Positions 1 to 5,703 of a stretch of 8,798 nt of DNA are shown here, in pieces. Both the position numbers and the translations under genes were made by a program. The notes under the pieces were generated by a model, which worked only from the letters and a program-made list of their open reading frames with translations, was not told the DNA's origin and searched no databases. Where the stretch lies: contig DAOVUU010000070.1 of the NCBI GenBank assembly GCA_030632405.1, positions 1 through 8,798 of the forward strand. Reading direction: 5' to 3'. The stretch comes from Desulfobulbaceae bacterium. GTDB lineage: Bacteria > Desulfobacterota > Desulfobulbia > Desulfobulbales > Desulfocapsaceae. Numbering within the stretch: position 1 is the stretch's first letter; every line of letters starts with the position of its first letter.

Positions 1-824
1 AATAAACCTACTTTAATGCCATCTGCCCTCAGAGCATCCACTGCCGAGCGGGCAGTCCTGGCACAGGACCCGTATCCGGTTAAAATGAGTTCTGCGTCTT
101 CAGTCAGGTGGCTTTCTGATGCTCTGTCAGCGTTCATAGAACCGTATTTGGCATCGAGCATCCAGTTATGCTTTTCCTGAAGATCGTTTTGCAGATAAAT
201 AGAGGAGATGAGATTTTCTCGTGTAACATCATCTGCCTGTACTGCCCAGTCACTCACATCGGGAGGAGTGAGCTCCTGCTCGGGGATCTCCAGAGATTCC
301 ATTACCTGGCCTAAAACTGCATCGGTAAGCACTATTGCAGGATTGCGGTATTTATAGGCAAGTTCAAAAGCTTTTATGGTCAGATCACACATCTCCTGTA
401 CCGAGGAAGGTGCAAGGACTATGGCCTTATAATTGCCATGACCACCCCCCTTGACGGCCTGATTATAATCTCCCTGCTCCGGGCCAATGTTTCCAAGACC
501 AGGTCCTGCTCTTTGAACATCAACAATAACGGCAGGCAGCTGTGCCCCGGCCAGATATGATATGCCTTCACACATCAGGCTCATTCCCGGGCCCGATGAG
601 CCGGTCATCGACATTGTTCCACTACTTGCAGCCCCGTAAATCATATTTATTGCACCGGTTTCACATTCTGCCTGTAAAAACACCTTTCCCCGCTGCGGGA
701 AGAGTGAGGCGGCTGAATGGGCGATTTCGCTCGCCGGCGTTATAGGGTAACCGAAATAAATTTCGCATCCCGCATAGAGAGCACCGATTGTTACGGCCTC
801 ATTACCTTTGATAAATTTTCTCAT
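1..824 (-). CDS. vorB: 2-oxoacid:ferredoxin oxidoreductase, alpha subunit (VorB/KorA type), 3' end outside window
   Basis: This is the alpha subunit of a multi-subunit cytoplasmic enzyme that oxidatively decarboxylates a 2-oxoacid to acyl-CoA and passes electrons to ferredoxin. About 274 codons are visible and the frame stays open to the left edge; family members are roughly 350-380 residues, so the C-terminus is missing. The N-terminus begins MRKFIKGNEAVTIGA and carries the family signature GYPITPASEI. It is followed by an AECETGAINMIYGAA block, a SSGPGMSLMCEGISY block, the RAGPGLGNIGPEQGDY block and a GGGHGNY motif, all typical of VorB/KorA. The start at 824 has AAGGAG about 9 nt upstream, inside the end of the ferredoxin gene, 3 nt away, so the two are surely co-transcribed and probably translationally coupled. 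The beta and gamma subunits would be expected beyond the left edge. Sequence alone does not decide between 2-oxoglutarate and branched-chain 2-oxoacids as substrate. Confidence 0.93.
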   Translation of the reverse strand, partial: MRKFIKGNEAVTIGALYAGCEIYFGYPITPASEIAHSAASLFPQRGKVFLQAECETGAINMIYGAASSGTMSMTGSSGPGMSLMCEGISYLAGAQLPAVIVDVQRAGPGLGNIGPEQGDYNQAVKGGGHGNYKAIVLAPSSVQEMCDLTIKAFELAYKYRNPAIVLTDAVLGQVMESLEIPEQELTPPDVSDWAVQADDVTRENLISSIYLQNDLQEKHNWMLDAKYGSMNADRASESHLTEDAELILTGYGSCARTARSAVDALRADGIKVGL

Positions 825-827
825 GGA

Positions 828-1070
828 CTATTTCTCCTTGTCCTTTTTGTACACCTCAATGGCGTAGGGTTCTGGACAATTGTAGAAACATATATTGCAG
901 CCGGTACATCCCTCTCCGCAATACTCTGCCGGGATATATCCCTTGCCGTTCATTGACTTCGAAAAACGAAGGCAATTCTTAGGACAGGCATCGATACACC
1001 TGCCACAACCTTTACACTCATCTTTGGTGATATGAGGATGAGACTCACCGTTATACTGTTCGCAACTCAT
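828..1070 (-). CDS. Small 2[4Fe-4S] ferredoxin subunit of the 2-oxoacid oxidoreductase (KorD/VorD-like)
   Basis: An 80-residue ferredoxin-like protein with two CxxCxxCxxxCP motifs: C19/C22/C25/C29 and C55/C58/C61/C65. It can therefore carry two [4Fe-4S] clusters. It is the delta subunit type that shuttles electrons from the catalytic subunits to soluble ferredoxin. The second motif is preceded by an extra cysteine, C51, and C3 and C33 are also outside the motifs. The start at 1070 is chosen because AGGAGA lies 3-4 nt upstream. The frame is open further upstream to 1199, but that part has no ribosome site and its translation does not look ferredoxin-like. The gene is first in the operon and ends 3 nt before the alpha subunit start. 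Its position and size fit the KorD/VorD role well; a generic ferredoxin is less likely. Confidence 0.93.
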   Translation of the reverse strand: MSCEQYNGESHPHITKDECKGCGRCIDACPKNCLRFSKSMNGKGYIPAEYCGEGCTGCNICFYNCPEPYAIEVYKKDKEK

Positions 1071-1073
1071 TGT

Positions 1074-1079
1074 TCTCCT
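1074..1079 (-). promoter_or_regulatory. Ribosome binding site of the ferredoxin subunit gene
   Basis: AGGAGA on the minus strand, 3 nt before the ATG at 1070. It decides the start codon of the small ferredoxin against the longer open frame that extends to 1199. Confidence 0.8.
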
Positions 1080-1167
1080 GCCATATATTAAGAAACCATA
1101 TTTTAGCAACTTAGAATTTGTTTTCTGCTCTTTTACTTCTTCATGAGGGGAACTGAGAAGAGTACAG

Positions 1168-1203
1168 AAAAAAATCGTGAAGTTGCTTCTACCCCTCAAG
1201 GGG
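1168..1203 (-). promoter_or_regulatory. Hairpin and T-run in the oxidoreductase operon leader, possible attenuator
   Basis: On the minus strand a CCCCT/AGGGG inverted repeat with a 2-nt centre (1203-1192) is followed by a short GAAG-CAA-CTTC hairpin (1189-1179) and then seven T residues (1174-1168), about 100 nt before the ferredoxin start. It resembles a weak intrinsic terminator in a leader. The stems are short, so it may be chance. Confidence 0.25.
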
Positions 1204-1296
1204 CACTGTGCAGAGTCCCGAAAATTTCTAGTTTACCGGGGTTGAGAGGGCTGAATTAGAGCGTTCACCATCCCTTTTGCGTAGCAGAACGAATCT

Positions 1297-1302
1297 ATTA
1301 TA
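1297..1302 (-). promoter_or_regulatory. Possible -10 hexamer for the oxidoreductase operon
   Basis: A perfect TATAAT on the minus strand (CAATATAATAG context). The sequence 17-18 bp upstream (AACTGT or AAACTG) is a poor -35 match; a TGGACA sits only 12 bp upstream, too close for a standard spacer. If used, the transcript would start near 1290 and have a leader of about 220 nt before the ferredoxin ATG. Other start sites remain possible. Confidence 0.3.
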
Positions 1303-1465
1303 TTGCCTGCCATTTGTCCACAGTTTTAGAGCTGTTTTCATAAAAAAGCAGTTTTATAAAAAAAAATGATGCTTATGATCAATTTTTATCTTACAGTGGG
1401 TGTAATTTGGTACAGCGTAGTATGTAGGTTCGGCGAATAATCTACAGTGTCGAGCCCCGTTTTCA

Positions 1466-1539
1466 AAGATAAAAAATCCTTATCTTCAGACATTTACAGG
1501 GAAGTGTGGATGTTGGATAGATGGATAAAAGTATCTTCA
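1466..1539. repeat. Duplicated palindrome-like operator candidate upstream of the symporter operon
   Basis: AAGATAA-N7-TTATCTT is an inverted repeat at 1466-1486. A related block, GATAAAAG followed by TATCTTCA, lies at 1524-1539. The shared TATCTTCA starts at 1481 and 1532, 51 bp apart, close to five helical turns. Both copies are followed by a CATTT a few bases on. This could be a pair of binding sites for a regulator of the symporter operon. AT-rich DNA makes chance similarity possible. Confidence 0.3.
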
Positions 1540-1588
1540 TAGTGTCATTTTCCGCCGTAAAAAGGAGAAAATCGTTTCCGGAGTATTG

Positions 1589-1636
1589 ATGTGGTCGGAT
1601 GTTGAAGTTGTCATGCCGGAGTTTTCTGGAAGTTGA
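1589..1636 (+). CDS. Possible leader peptide ORF (15 codons) ahead of the symporter operon
   Basis: ATG at 1589 is preceded by GGAG at 1580-1583 with 5-nt spacing and opens a 15-residue frame, MWSDVEVVMPEFSGS, ending in TGA at 1634-1636. It lies 70 nt before the start of the small-subunit gene and has a better ribosome site than the other upstream starts. It contains no run of a single amino acid that would point to classical attenuation. It may be a translated upstream ORF or chance. Confidence 0.2.
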   Translation: MWSDVEVVMPEFSGS

Positions 1637-1693
1637 TCGTTTTTTTGAAAAGGAGATCGAGTCTGTTCTGGGAAGGCAAAATCGTCAACCAAT

Positions 1694-1700
1694 AAGGAGG
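1694..1700 (+). promoter_or_regulatory. Ribosome binding site of the symporter small-subunit gene
   Basis: AAGGAGG, 6 nt before the ATG at 1707. It is a near-perfect Shine-Dalgarno sequence and fixes the start of the small subunit. The same frame is open upstream to an ATG at 1599, but that codon lacks a ribosome site. Confidence 0.9.
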
Positions 1701-1706
1701 AGTACA

Positions 1707-2402
1707 ATGGAAGAAAGCAAAAGTTATGATGTTAACTTTTTCAAACCATCAACACCATTCTTAAAGGAGAACATCAGAGCAATTGTCATTGGATTGACCG
1801 TATGGGCTGTTATGACGTACGGGTTCCAGATTTTACTGAAGATTATGGAAACTCCAACCCCCGAGGCCACCTATGTGGCTTTTCAGCAGGCTGCTCCGAA
1901 ACTTGCTGACGGTACTGCCTCAGCGGAGGAAAAGGTCGCTGTCGCTAATACGTACCTGGCTCTGCTTGGCAAAAGTGCTGCCCTGCTGAAGAATGACACT
2001 TTAAAGATTGCTTTCACTTCCACCGTGTACAATCTACTCCCAGATGCTGAGAAAGAGACCCTCCTGGCTGCCGTGGCTGATCCAAAAGCTAATGTGGATT
2101 TTATAAATACTGCATTGGGGATCGGTGACAATAAGGCCATGATGGCCGCAGTACCCTACGGTCTTACCGAGATCAGCCCGGACAAACTGGCCATGACTGA
2201 TCCAGCGCTCAAGCCGATTATGGATAAATTTTTCATTCATAACCAGTCCGTGCTGACCGATACTATCGTTTTCGGTTTTCCATTTCATTATCTCTACACC
2301 GCACTCATTCTCCTGACATCGTTTGTGCTTATCTGCCTCGTGTACTGTCAGGTTATTGACAAGATGATGAAAAAATATGAAATGGAATCTTCTTTCGAAT
2401 AG
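1707..2402 (+). CDS. Two-helix symporter small subunit (DUF4212-like) with a large inserted extracytoplasmic domain
   Basis: A 231-residue membrane protein with one helix near each end: about residues 24-46 (IRAIVIGLTVWAVMTYGFQIL) and 193-216 (FHYLYTALILLTSFVLICLVY). The ends resemble DUF4212, the small subunit of VC_2705-type sodium:substrate symporters: a polar N-terminus running KENIRAI into helix 1, then FGFPFHYLY into helix 2, then a charged tail DKMMKKYEMES. Ordinary DUF4212 proteins are about 90 residues with a short loop. Here the loop is roughly 145 residues (47-192), soluble, rich in Ala, Lys and Asp, and probably helical and extracytoplasmic. I do not recognise this inserted domain. 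The gene sits 12 nt upstream of the symporter large subunit and must be co-transcribed with it, which supports a partner role. Assignment to DUF4212 is by pattern and context, not by alignment. Confidence 0.8.
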   Translation: MEESKSYDVNFFKPSTPFLKENIRAIVIGLTVWAVMTYGFQILLKIMETPTPEATYVAFQQAAPKLADGTASAEEKVAVANTYLALLGKSAALLKNDTLKIAFTSTVYNLLPDAEKETLLAAVADPKANVDFINTALGIGDNKAMMAAVPYGLTEISPDKLAMTDPALKPIMDKFFIHNQSVLTDTIVFGFPFHYLYTALILLTSFVLICLVYCQVIDKMMKKYEMESSFE

Positions 2403-2414
2403 GGGGACTGAGAA

Positions 2415-4100
2415 ATGAATAGAATCGCATATAAAGCACTATCTATAGTAATATTACTGTCGGCCATGCTGCTTATTGCTGTGCCGGCTTTTGCAGCAAG
2501 TGGTACAACCCTTGAAGGCAGCTTCAAGACAATGCCGGCTATTATTCTTATATCCTGTATCGTACTCTTTCTTGTTGTCGGGTTTATGAACAAGGCTGAG
2601 GGTACGGCTGATTTCTACGCCGCAGGACGCTCAATTTCCAGAGTTGGTTCCGGTATGGCAATTGCTTCCAACTGGATGTCGGCCGCCTCCTTTCTCGGTA
2701 TGGCGGCAATCATGTATGGCAGCGGTTATCACGGGCTGTCCTATGTGGTCGGCTGGACCGGTGGATACTGCCTGCTTCTGTTGCTCATGGCTTCACAGAT
2801 CAGGCGCTTTGGAAAATATACAGCCACCGATTTTATCGGCGACCGGTATTATTCATCCGGAATGCGTTTTTGGACCGCGATAATCGCAATTTTTATATCT
2901 TTTTGTTACTCCGTTGGCCAGTTCGGCGGTATCGGTCTGATGTTTAAATGGATATTTGGAATGAACTACAGCGCCTCGGTTATCGTCGGTGGTCTTGTTG
3001 TCCTCTCCTACACTCTTATTTCAGGTATGCTCGGTGTTACCAAGAATCAGATCGTACAGTACATCATCCTGATCACAGCCTTCCTGATTCCCGCCTTCAT
3101 CCTGACCTTTAAGTTTGACTATTTCTGGCTCATTCCGGAACTTGGTTATGGTCGGGTGGTTTCGGATATTGTGGCTGGTAATTCGACTCCATTTATCAAC
3201 TCTCTCGGTCATGCCATGCAGACAGTTCCTCAACCGGAATTTGCTATGCCCTGGGACACGGCTACCGGCAAGGATTTCTTCCAGTGGATGGCTACCTGTT
3301 TTGCGTTGATGATAGGTACTGCAGGACTGCCTCACGTTATCCAGAAGTTTTACGTTGTACCCAAACCGGCTGATGCCCGCTGGTCGGTAACCTGGGGTCT
3401 GTTTTTTATCTGTCTGCTCTACTGGACCGCTCCCCTCTACTCCGCTTTTGGTCGAATTCTGTCTTCGAATCCGGAAGTAGGAAATTTGGCAAAAGACGCA
3501 ATCGTTGTCTATACTGCTCAGCTTGGGACTGTGAATCCACTTATCGTCGGTTTCCTGGCTGCAGGTGCTGTTTCTGCAGCATTTTCAACGGTTTCCGGTC
3601 TGCTGGTAGCAGGTTCTTCGGCGTTCTCTAATGATATCTATTTTAAACTCATTAACCCTAAAGCAACCGGAGCCCAGCAGATAAATATGGCTCGTATTGC
3701 CACGGTTGTCATGGCGCTTGGTATCATTCTTGTTGCCCTTCTGAAACTGGCCCTGGTTGCCCAGCTTGTTGCCCTGGCTTTCTCCATTGCCGGTTGTACG
3801 ATCTTCCCGCTGTTCCTCCTTGGAATCTGGTGGAGTCGTTCTAACAGGTCTGGTGGTATTGCCAGCCTGTCAGTTGGAGGCTTTTTTACCGTATTTTCAA
3901 TATTCTATTTTATCTGTGGAAAATTCGGTGTGGCTCTGCCTGGATCCGCCTTTGTCGGTTATTGGCTCAATCCATGGTATTTCGCCTGGATTGCATCACC
4001 ACTGGCCATTCTGGCAAACATCGTGGTCTCATTGAATACTGAGGATACTCCTGAGCATATCAGGAAACATCTGGCTTCAGAGGTTCATGGTGTGAGGTAG
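2415..4100 (+). CDS. Sodium:solute symporter, ActP/VC_2705 type, probable cation:acetate importer
   Basis: A 561-residue inner-membrane transporter of the SSS family (LeuT fold), expected to use a sodium or proton gradient to import acetate or a similar short monocarboxylate. Residues 1-28 look like a cleavable signal sequence ending in AFA, as in ActP proteins. The conserved block FYAAGRSISRVGSGMAIAS (67-85) leads into the first core helix with NWMSAASFLGMA. GTAGLPHVIQKFYVVP (301-316) is a hallmark of the ActP branch, and GAVSAAFSTVSGLLVAGSS (384-402) carries the Ser/Thr residues of the Na2 site helix. The length is normal. A G-rich tract (AGGGGG, 2401-2406) overlapping the upstream stop gives the ribosome site about 8 nt before the ATG. 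It ends with tandem TAG codons and is followed by a terminator. Acetate as substrate is inferred from the acs gene in the same cluster. Confidence 0.92.
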   Translation: MNRIAYKALSIVILLSAMLLIAVPAFAASGTTLEGSFKTMPAIILISCIVLFLVVGFMNKAEGTADFYAAGRSISRVGSGMAIASNWMSAASFLGMAAIMYGSGYHGLSYVVGWTGGYCLLLLLMASQIRRFGKYTATDFIGDRYYSSGMRFWTAIIAIFISFCYSVGQFGGIGLMFKWIFGMNYSASVIVGGLVVLSYTLISGMLGVTKNQIVQYIILITAFLIPAFILTFKFDYFWLIPELGYGRVVSDIVAGNSTPFINSLGHAMQTVPQPEFAMPWDTATGKDFFQWMATCFALMIGTAGLPHVIQKFYVVPKPADARWSVTWGLFFICLLYWTAPLYSAFGRILSSNPEVGNLAKDAIVVYTAQLGTVNPLIVGFLAAGAVSAAFSTVSGLLVAGSSAFSNDIYFKLINPKATGAQQINMARIATVVMALGIILVALLKLALVAQLVALAFSIAGCTIFPLFLLGIWWSRSNRSGGIASLSVGGFFTVFSIFYFICGKFGVALPGSAFVGYWLNPWYFAWIASPLAILANIVVSLNTEDTPEHIRKHLASEVHGVR

Positions 4101-4120
4101 TAGATAAAGAGTCTATCTTG

Positions 4121-4159
4121 CCGGTCTCTGCGCATGGTGCGGGGAGACCGGTTTTTTTT
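4121..4159 (+). terminator. Intrinsic terminator of the symporter operon
   Basis: A perfect 8-bp stem CCGGTCTC (4121-4128) / GAGACCGG (4144-4151) with an inner CGC/GCG pairing in the loop, followed directly by eight T residues (4152-4159). It lies 20 nt past the symporter stop. Confidence 0.92.
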
Positions 4160-4177
4160 GGCCATCAACCCTGAGGT

Positions 4178-4183
4178 AATAAT
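4178..4183 (+). promoter_or_regulatory. Possible -10 element for the TPR gene
   Basis: AATAAT lies only 7 bp before the ATG at 4190, in the 30 bp left between the terminator T-run and the gene. A T-rich stretch at the right distance would give a very poor -35 box. If real, transcription would start almost at the ATG and the mRNA would be nearly leaderless. Read-through of the terminator or a promoter inside the symporter gene are alternatives. Confidence 0.2.
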
Positions 4184-4189
4184 TTTTCA

Positions 4190-4951
4190 ATGCAACCAGG
4201 CACCAAAAAAGTCCTCGCAGTAACTCTCACAATTACAGCCACTATTATCATAGGCTCCTATTTTTATTACGAGGATGCCAACAGCGCCGAAGATCCCCGT
4301 ATCATGCCGGCGAAAACACTTTTTCTGAAGTACGATAAGGAGCTGGAAAGTGATGAATATGTCCAGGCTCTGAGTCTGCTGGACACCATACTCGACATTT
4401 ACCGCAGTACACCGGGCTACGAGTCTTCTTACGAAATTGGTGTACTTCTTAACAACAAGGCGACTGTCTATCTGGTGGAACTTGAAACAGATGTACTTAC
4501 GGGAAAAGATATCGACCAGGCAGCGATGAACAAAATTCTTCAGGCAGCAGCAGATTACACCCTGCAGGCAATCGATATTTATGAAAAATGGCTCGCAGAT
4601 ATGGGAAATCTCTCAGAGGAACAGATTAAAGAACGTATAGCACCGTTTTTTAATCCTGATGACCCGTCCTTTGCCGGCATGAACGTAGATAAGGTACTGA
4701 AAAAAAGGGTAAAGAGTATACAGGATGCACAAATAGAGACATCTCGCAGAATTTCTGTTTCATTGACAAATATGGGAATGATTAACAGGTATCTTGGAGA
4801 GTTGGAAGAAGCCAGGAAGAATTATGAAAAGGCAATCTTCCTCTGGGACAGAAATTATACAGCGCAGGATAACCTGAATATCCTCCTGAACCAGCCGGTT
4901 AAAAAACGTTCCATGATTTCACGGCTGTTCCCACCAGAACGGACAAATTAG
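4190..4951 (+). CDS. Membrane-anchored tetratricopeptide-repeat protein of unknown function
   Basis: A 253-residue protein with one hydrophobic segment at residues 8-26 behind a short Lys-containing N-terminus. It is likely a signal anchor placing the rest in the periplasm; no lipobox cysteine is present. The remainder is helical. The clearest TPR is residues 189-222 (MGMINRYLGELEEARKNYEKAI), and an earlier repeat-like pair of helices covers about 56-97 (VQALSLLDTILDIY, then VLLNNKATVYLVE). TPRs mediate protein contacts, so a scaffold or assembly role is plausible, but no specific function can be given. The only ribosome-like site, GAGGT, is 12 nt from the ATG, which is far. It follows the symporter terminator by 30 nt, and its TAG stop overlaps the stop of the convergent exonuclease gene. 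Confidence 0.85.
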   Translation: MQPGTKKVLAVTLTITATIIIGSYFYYEDANSAEDPRIMPAKTLFLKYDKELESDEYVQALSLLDTILDIYRSTPGYESSYEIGVLLNNKATVYLVELETDVLTGKDIDQAAMNKILQAAADYTLQAIDIYEKWLADMGNLSEEQIKERIAPFFNPDDPSFAGMNVDKVLKKRVKSIQDAQIETSRRISVSLTNMGMINRYLGELEEARKNYEKAIFLWDRNYTAQDNLNILLNQPVKKRSMISRLFPPERTN

Positions 4952-5664
4952 CGGCTCGTCCACCTTCCTGAGCGGCCGACATGATAGAGATCACGAAGAG
5001 AGACTAAACCCCCTTTTTTGAATTTTTTGATAAAAAATAAAAACAGGTAAGCTGTCTGCATGGCATCTTCCAGGGCGTCGTGGGCTTCAAAAACAGGTAG
5101 ATTGAATTCACGGCTGAGGTCCCTGAGGCTGAGTTTGTGCGCAGTTTCTCCCCTGTCATGGTAGTAGCCCAGCATGACGCGTTTATACCCCTTGGCCATT
5201 CGCATGGTATCTATACCGGGGTTGGCCAGGGTGCCGTTGAGGACGCTCTCCGTTGCCCGGTGCAGAAAGCTCATGTCCAGACCTACGTAGTGGCCAACCA
5301 GAAGATCAGTTCCAATAAAAGAGATAAATTTCGGAATAACCTCTGTAAGCGGTGGCGCCTCCCGGAGCTGTTCAGGTGTTATCCTGTGCACCAGGGTTGC
5401 TTCCGTATGATTAATTTTCTGCGGGCGGATGTAGTAGTGAAATGTATGTCCCAGATCAATCTGCAGGTTTCTGATTTTAATGCCGCCAATTGAGATAATC
5501 TCATCCTTTTTTCGGTTCATACCGGTCATCTCCATATCAAATACAACGAAATTGTATTGCTGGAGTGGCCGCGTCTGGTCAAAATCCTTAAAAAATTCCC
5601 TGTTTTTGGTAATCAGTTCATGCTGAGTCTCGAACCAGCGACTGTATTTAAACCGACCAATCAT
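4948..5664 (-). CDS. DEDDh-family 3'-5' exonuclease (DnaQ/PolC epsilon-like)
   Basis: A 238-residue soluble protein with the complete metal-binding set of DEDDh exonucleases. Exo I is FDMEMTG with D43 and E45, Exo II is GHYVGLDMSFL with D130, and Exo III is AHDALED with H195 and D200. It should remove nucleotides from DNA or RNA 3' ends. About 38 residues precede the domain, and there are no polymerase or clamp-binding modules, so it is a stand-alone exonuclease rather than the replicative proofreading subunit. It starts 39 nt downstream of the cNMP/CBS/DUF294 gene on the same strand, so the two are probably one operon. No clear Shine-Dalgarno is visible before the ATG at 5664, and an in-frame TGA lies shortly upstream, so this is the first usable ATG. 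A comparable nuclease next to a DUF294 protein and an ActP-like symporter occurs, as I recall, in Pseudomonas and Vibrio. Its substrate is unknown. Confidence 0.9.
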   Translation of the reverse strand: MIGRFKYSRWFETQHELITKNREFFKDFDQTRPLQQYNFVVFDMEMTGMNRKKDEIISIGGIKIRNLQIDLGHTFHYYIRPQKINHTEATLVHRITPEQLREAPPLTEVIPKFISFIGTDLLVGHYVGLDMSFLHRATESVLNGTLANPGIDTMRMAKGYKRVMLGYYHDRGETAHKLSLRDLSREFNLPVFEAHDALEDAMQTAYLFLFFIKKFKKGGLVSLRDLYHVGRSGRWTSR

Positions 5665-5703
5665 GTGATGGCACCATACAAGTCAATGCGAAGTTCCCGG
5701 ATA

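Larger units (their letters stand above)
1071..1706. other. Divergent intergenic region between the oxidoreductase operon and the symporter operon
   Basis: About 636 bp with no convincing protein gene. It must hold the promoters of both divergent operons. What can be seen: a TATAAT hexamer on the minus strand (1302-1297); small hairpins followed by a T7 run on the minus strand (1168-1203); an AT-rich stretch with two CAGTTTTA copies starting at 1321 and 1349; a TGTA-N6-TACA palindrome (1401-1414); a palindrome AAGATAA-N7-TTATCTT (1466-1486) with a partial repeat 51 bp downstream (1524-1539); and a possible 15-codon leader ORF (1589-1636). I could not place a confident promoter for the plus-strand operon or a clear sigma-54 site. 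Confidence 0.7.

Noticed and set aside
717..956. Plus-strand frame across the alpha subunit/ferredoxin junction
   Set aside because: It is antisense to two clear coding genes and has no recognisable family features.
1071..1199. Upstream extension of the ferredoxin frame to 1199
   Set aside because: The extension starts from a TTG without a ribosome site and shows no ferredoxin character; AGGAGA supports the start at 1070.
1321..1356. Two CAGTTTTA copies 28 bp apart as a CRISPR-like or iteron repeat
   Set aside because: Only two 8-bp copies in AT-rich sequence, with no further units.
1356..1389. AT-rich inverted repeat with long A and T runs, as a bidirectional terminator
   Set aside because: The GC-containing stem is only TGAT/ATCA, too weak for intrinsic termination; probably just AT-rich promoter-region DNA.
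1401..1414. TGTA-N6-TACA palindrome as a CRP/FNR-type or sigma-54 site
   Set aside because: Half-sites are only 4 bp and match neither TGTGA-N6-TCACA, TTGAT-N4-ATCAA nor the GG/GC spacing of sigma-54 promoters well enough.
1599..1706. N-terminal extension of the symporter small-subunit frame from an ATG at 1599
   Set aside because: No ribosome site precedes it, the extra 36 residues are Arg/Cys-rich and unlike the family, and AAGGAGG directly supports the start at 1707.
4102..4118. AGATA-N7-TATCT inverted repeat as a third copy of the upstream operator
   Set aside because: Only 5-bp arms with different spacing, and located between the symporter stop and the terminator; most likely chance.
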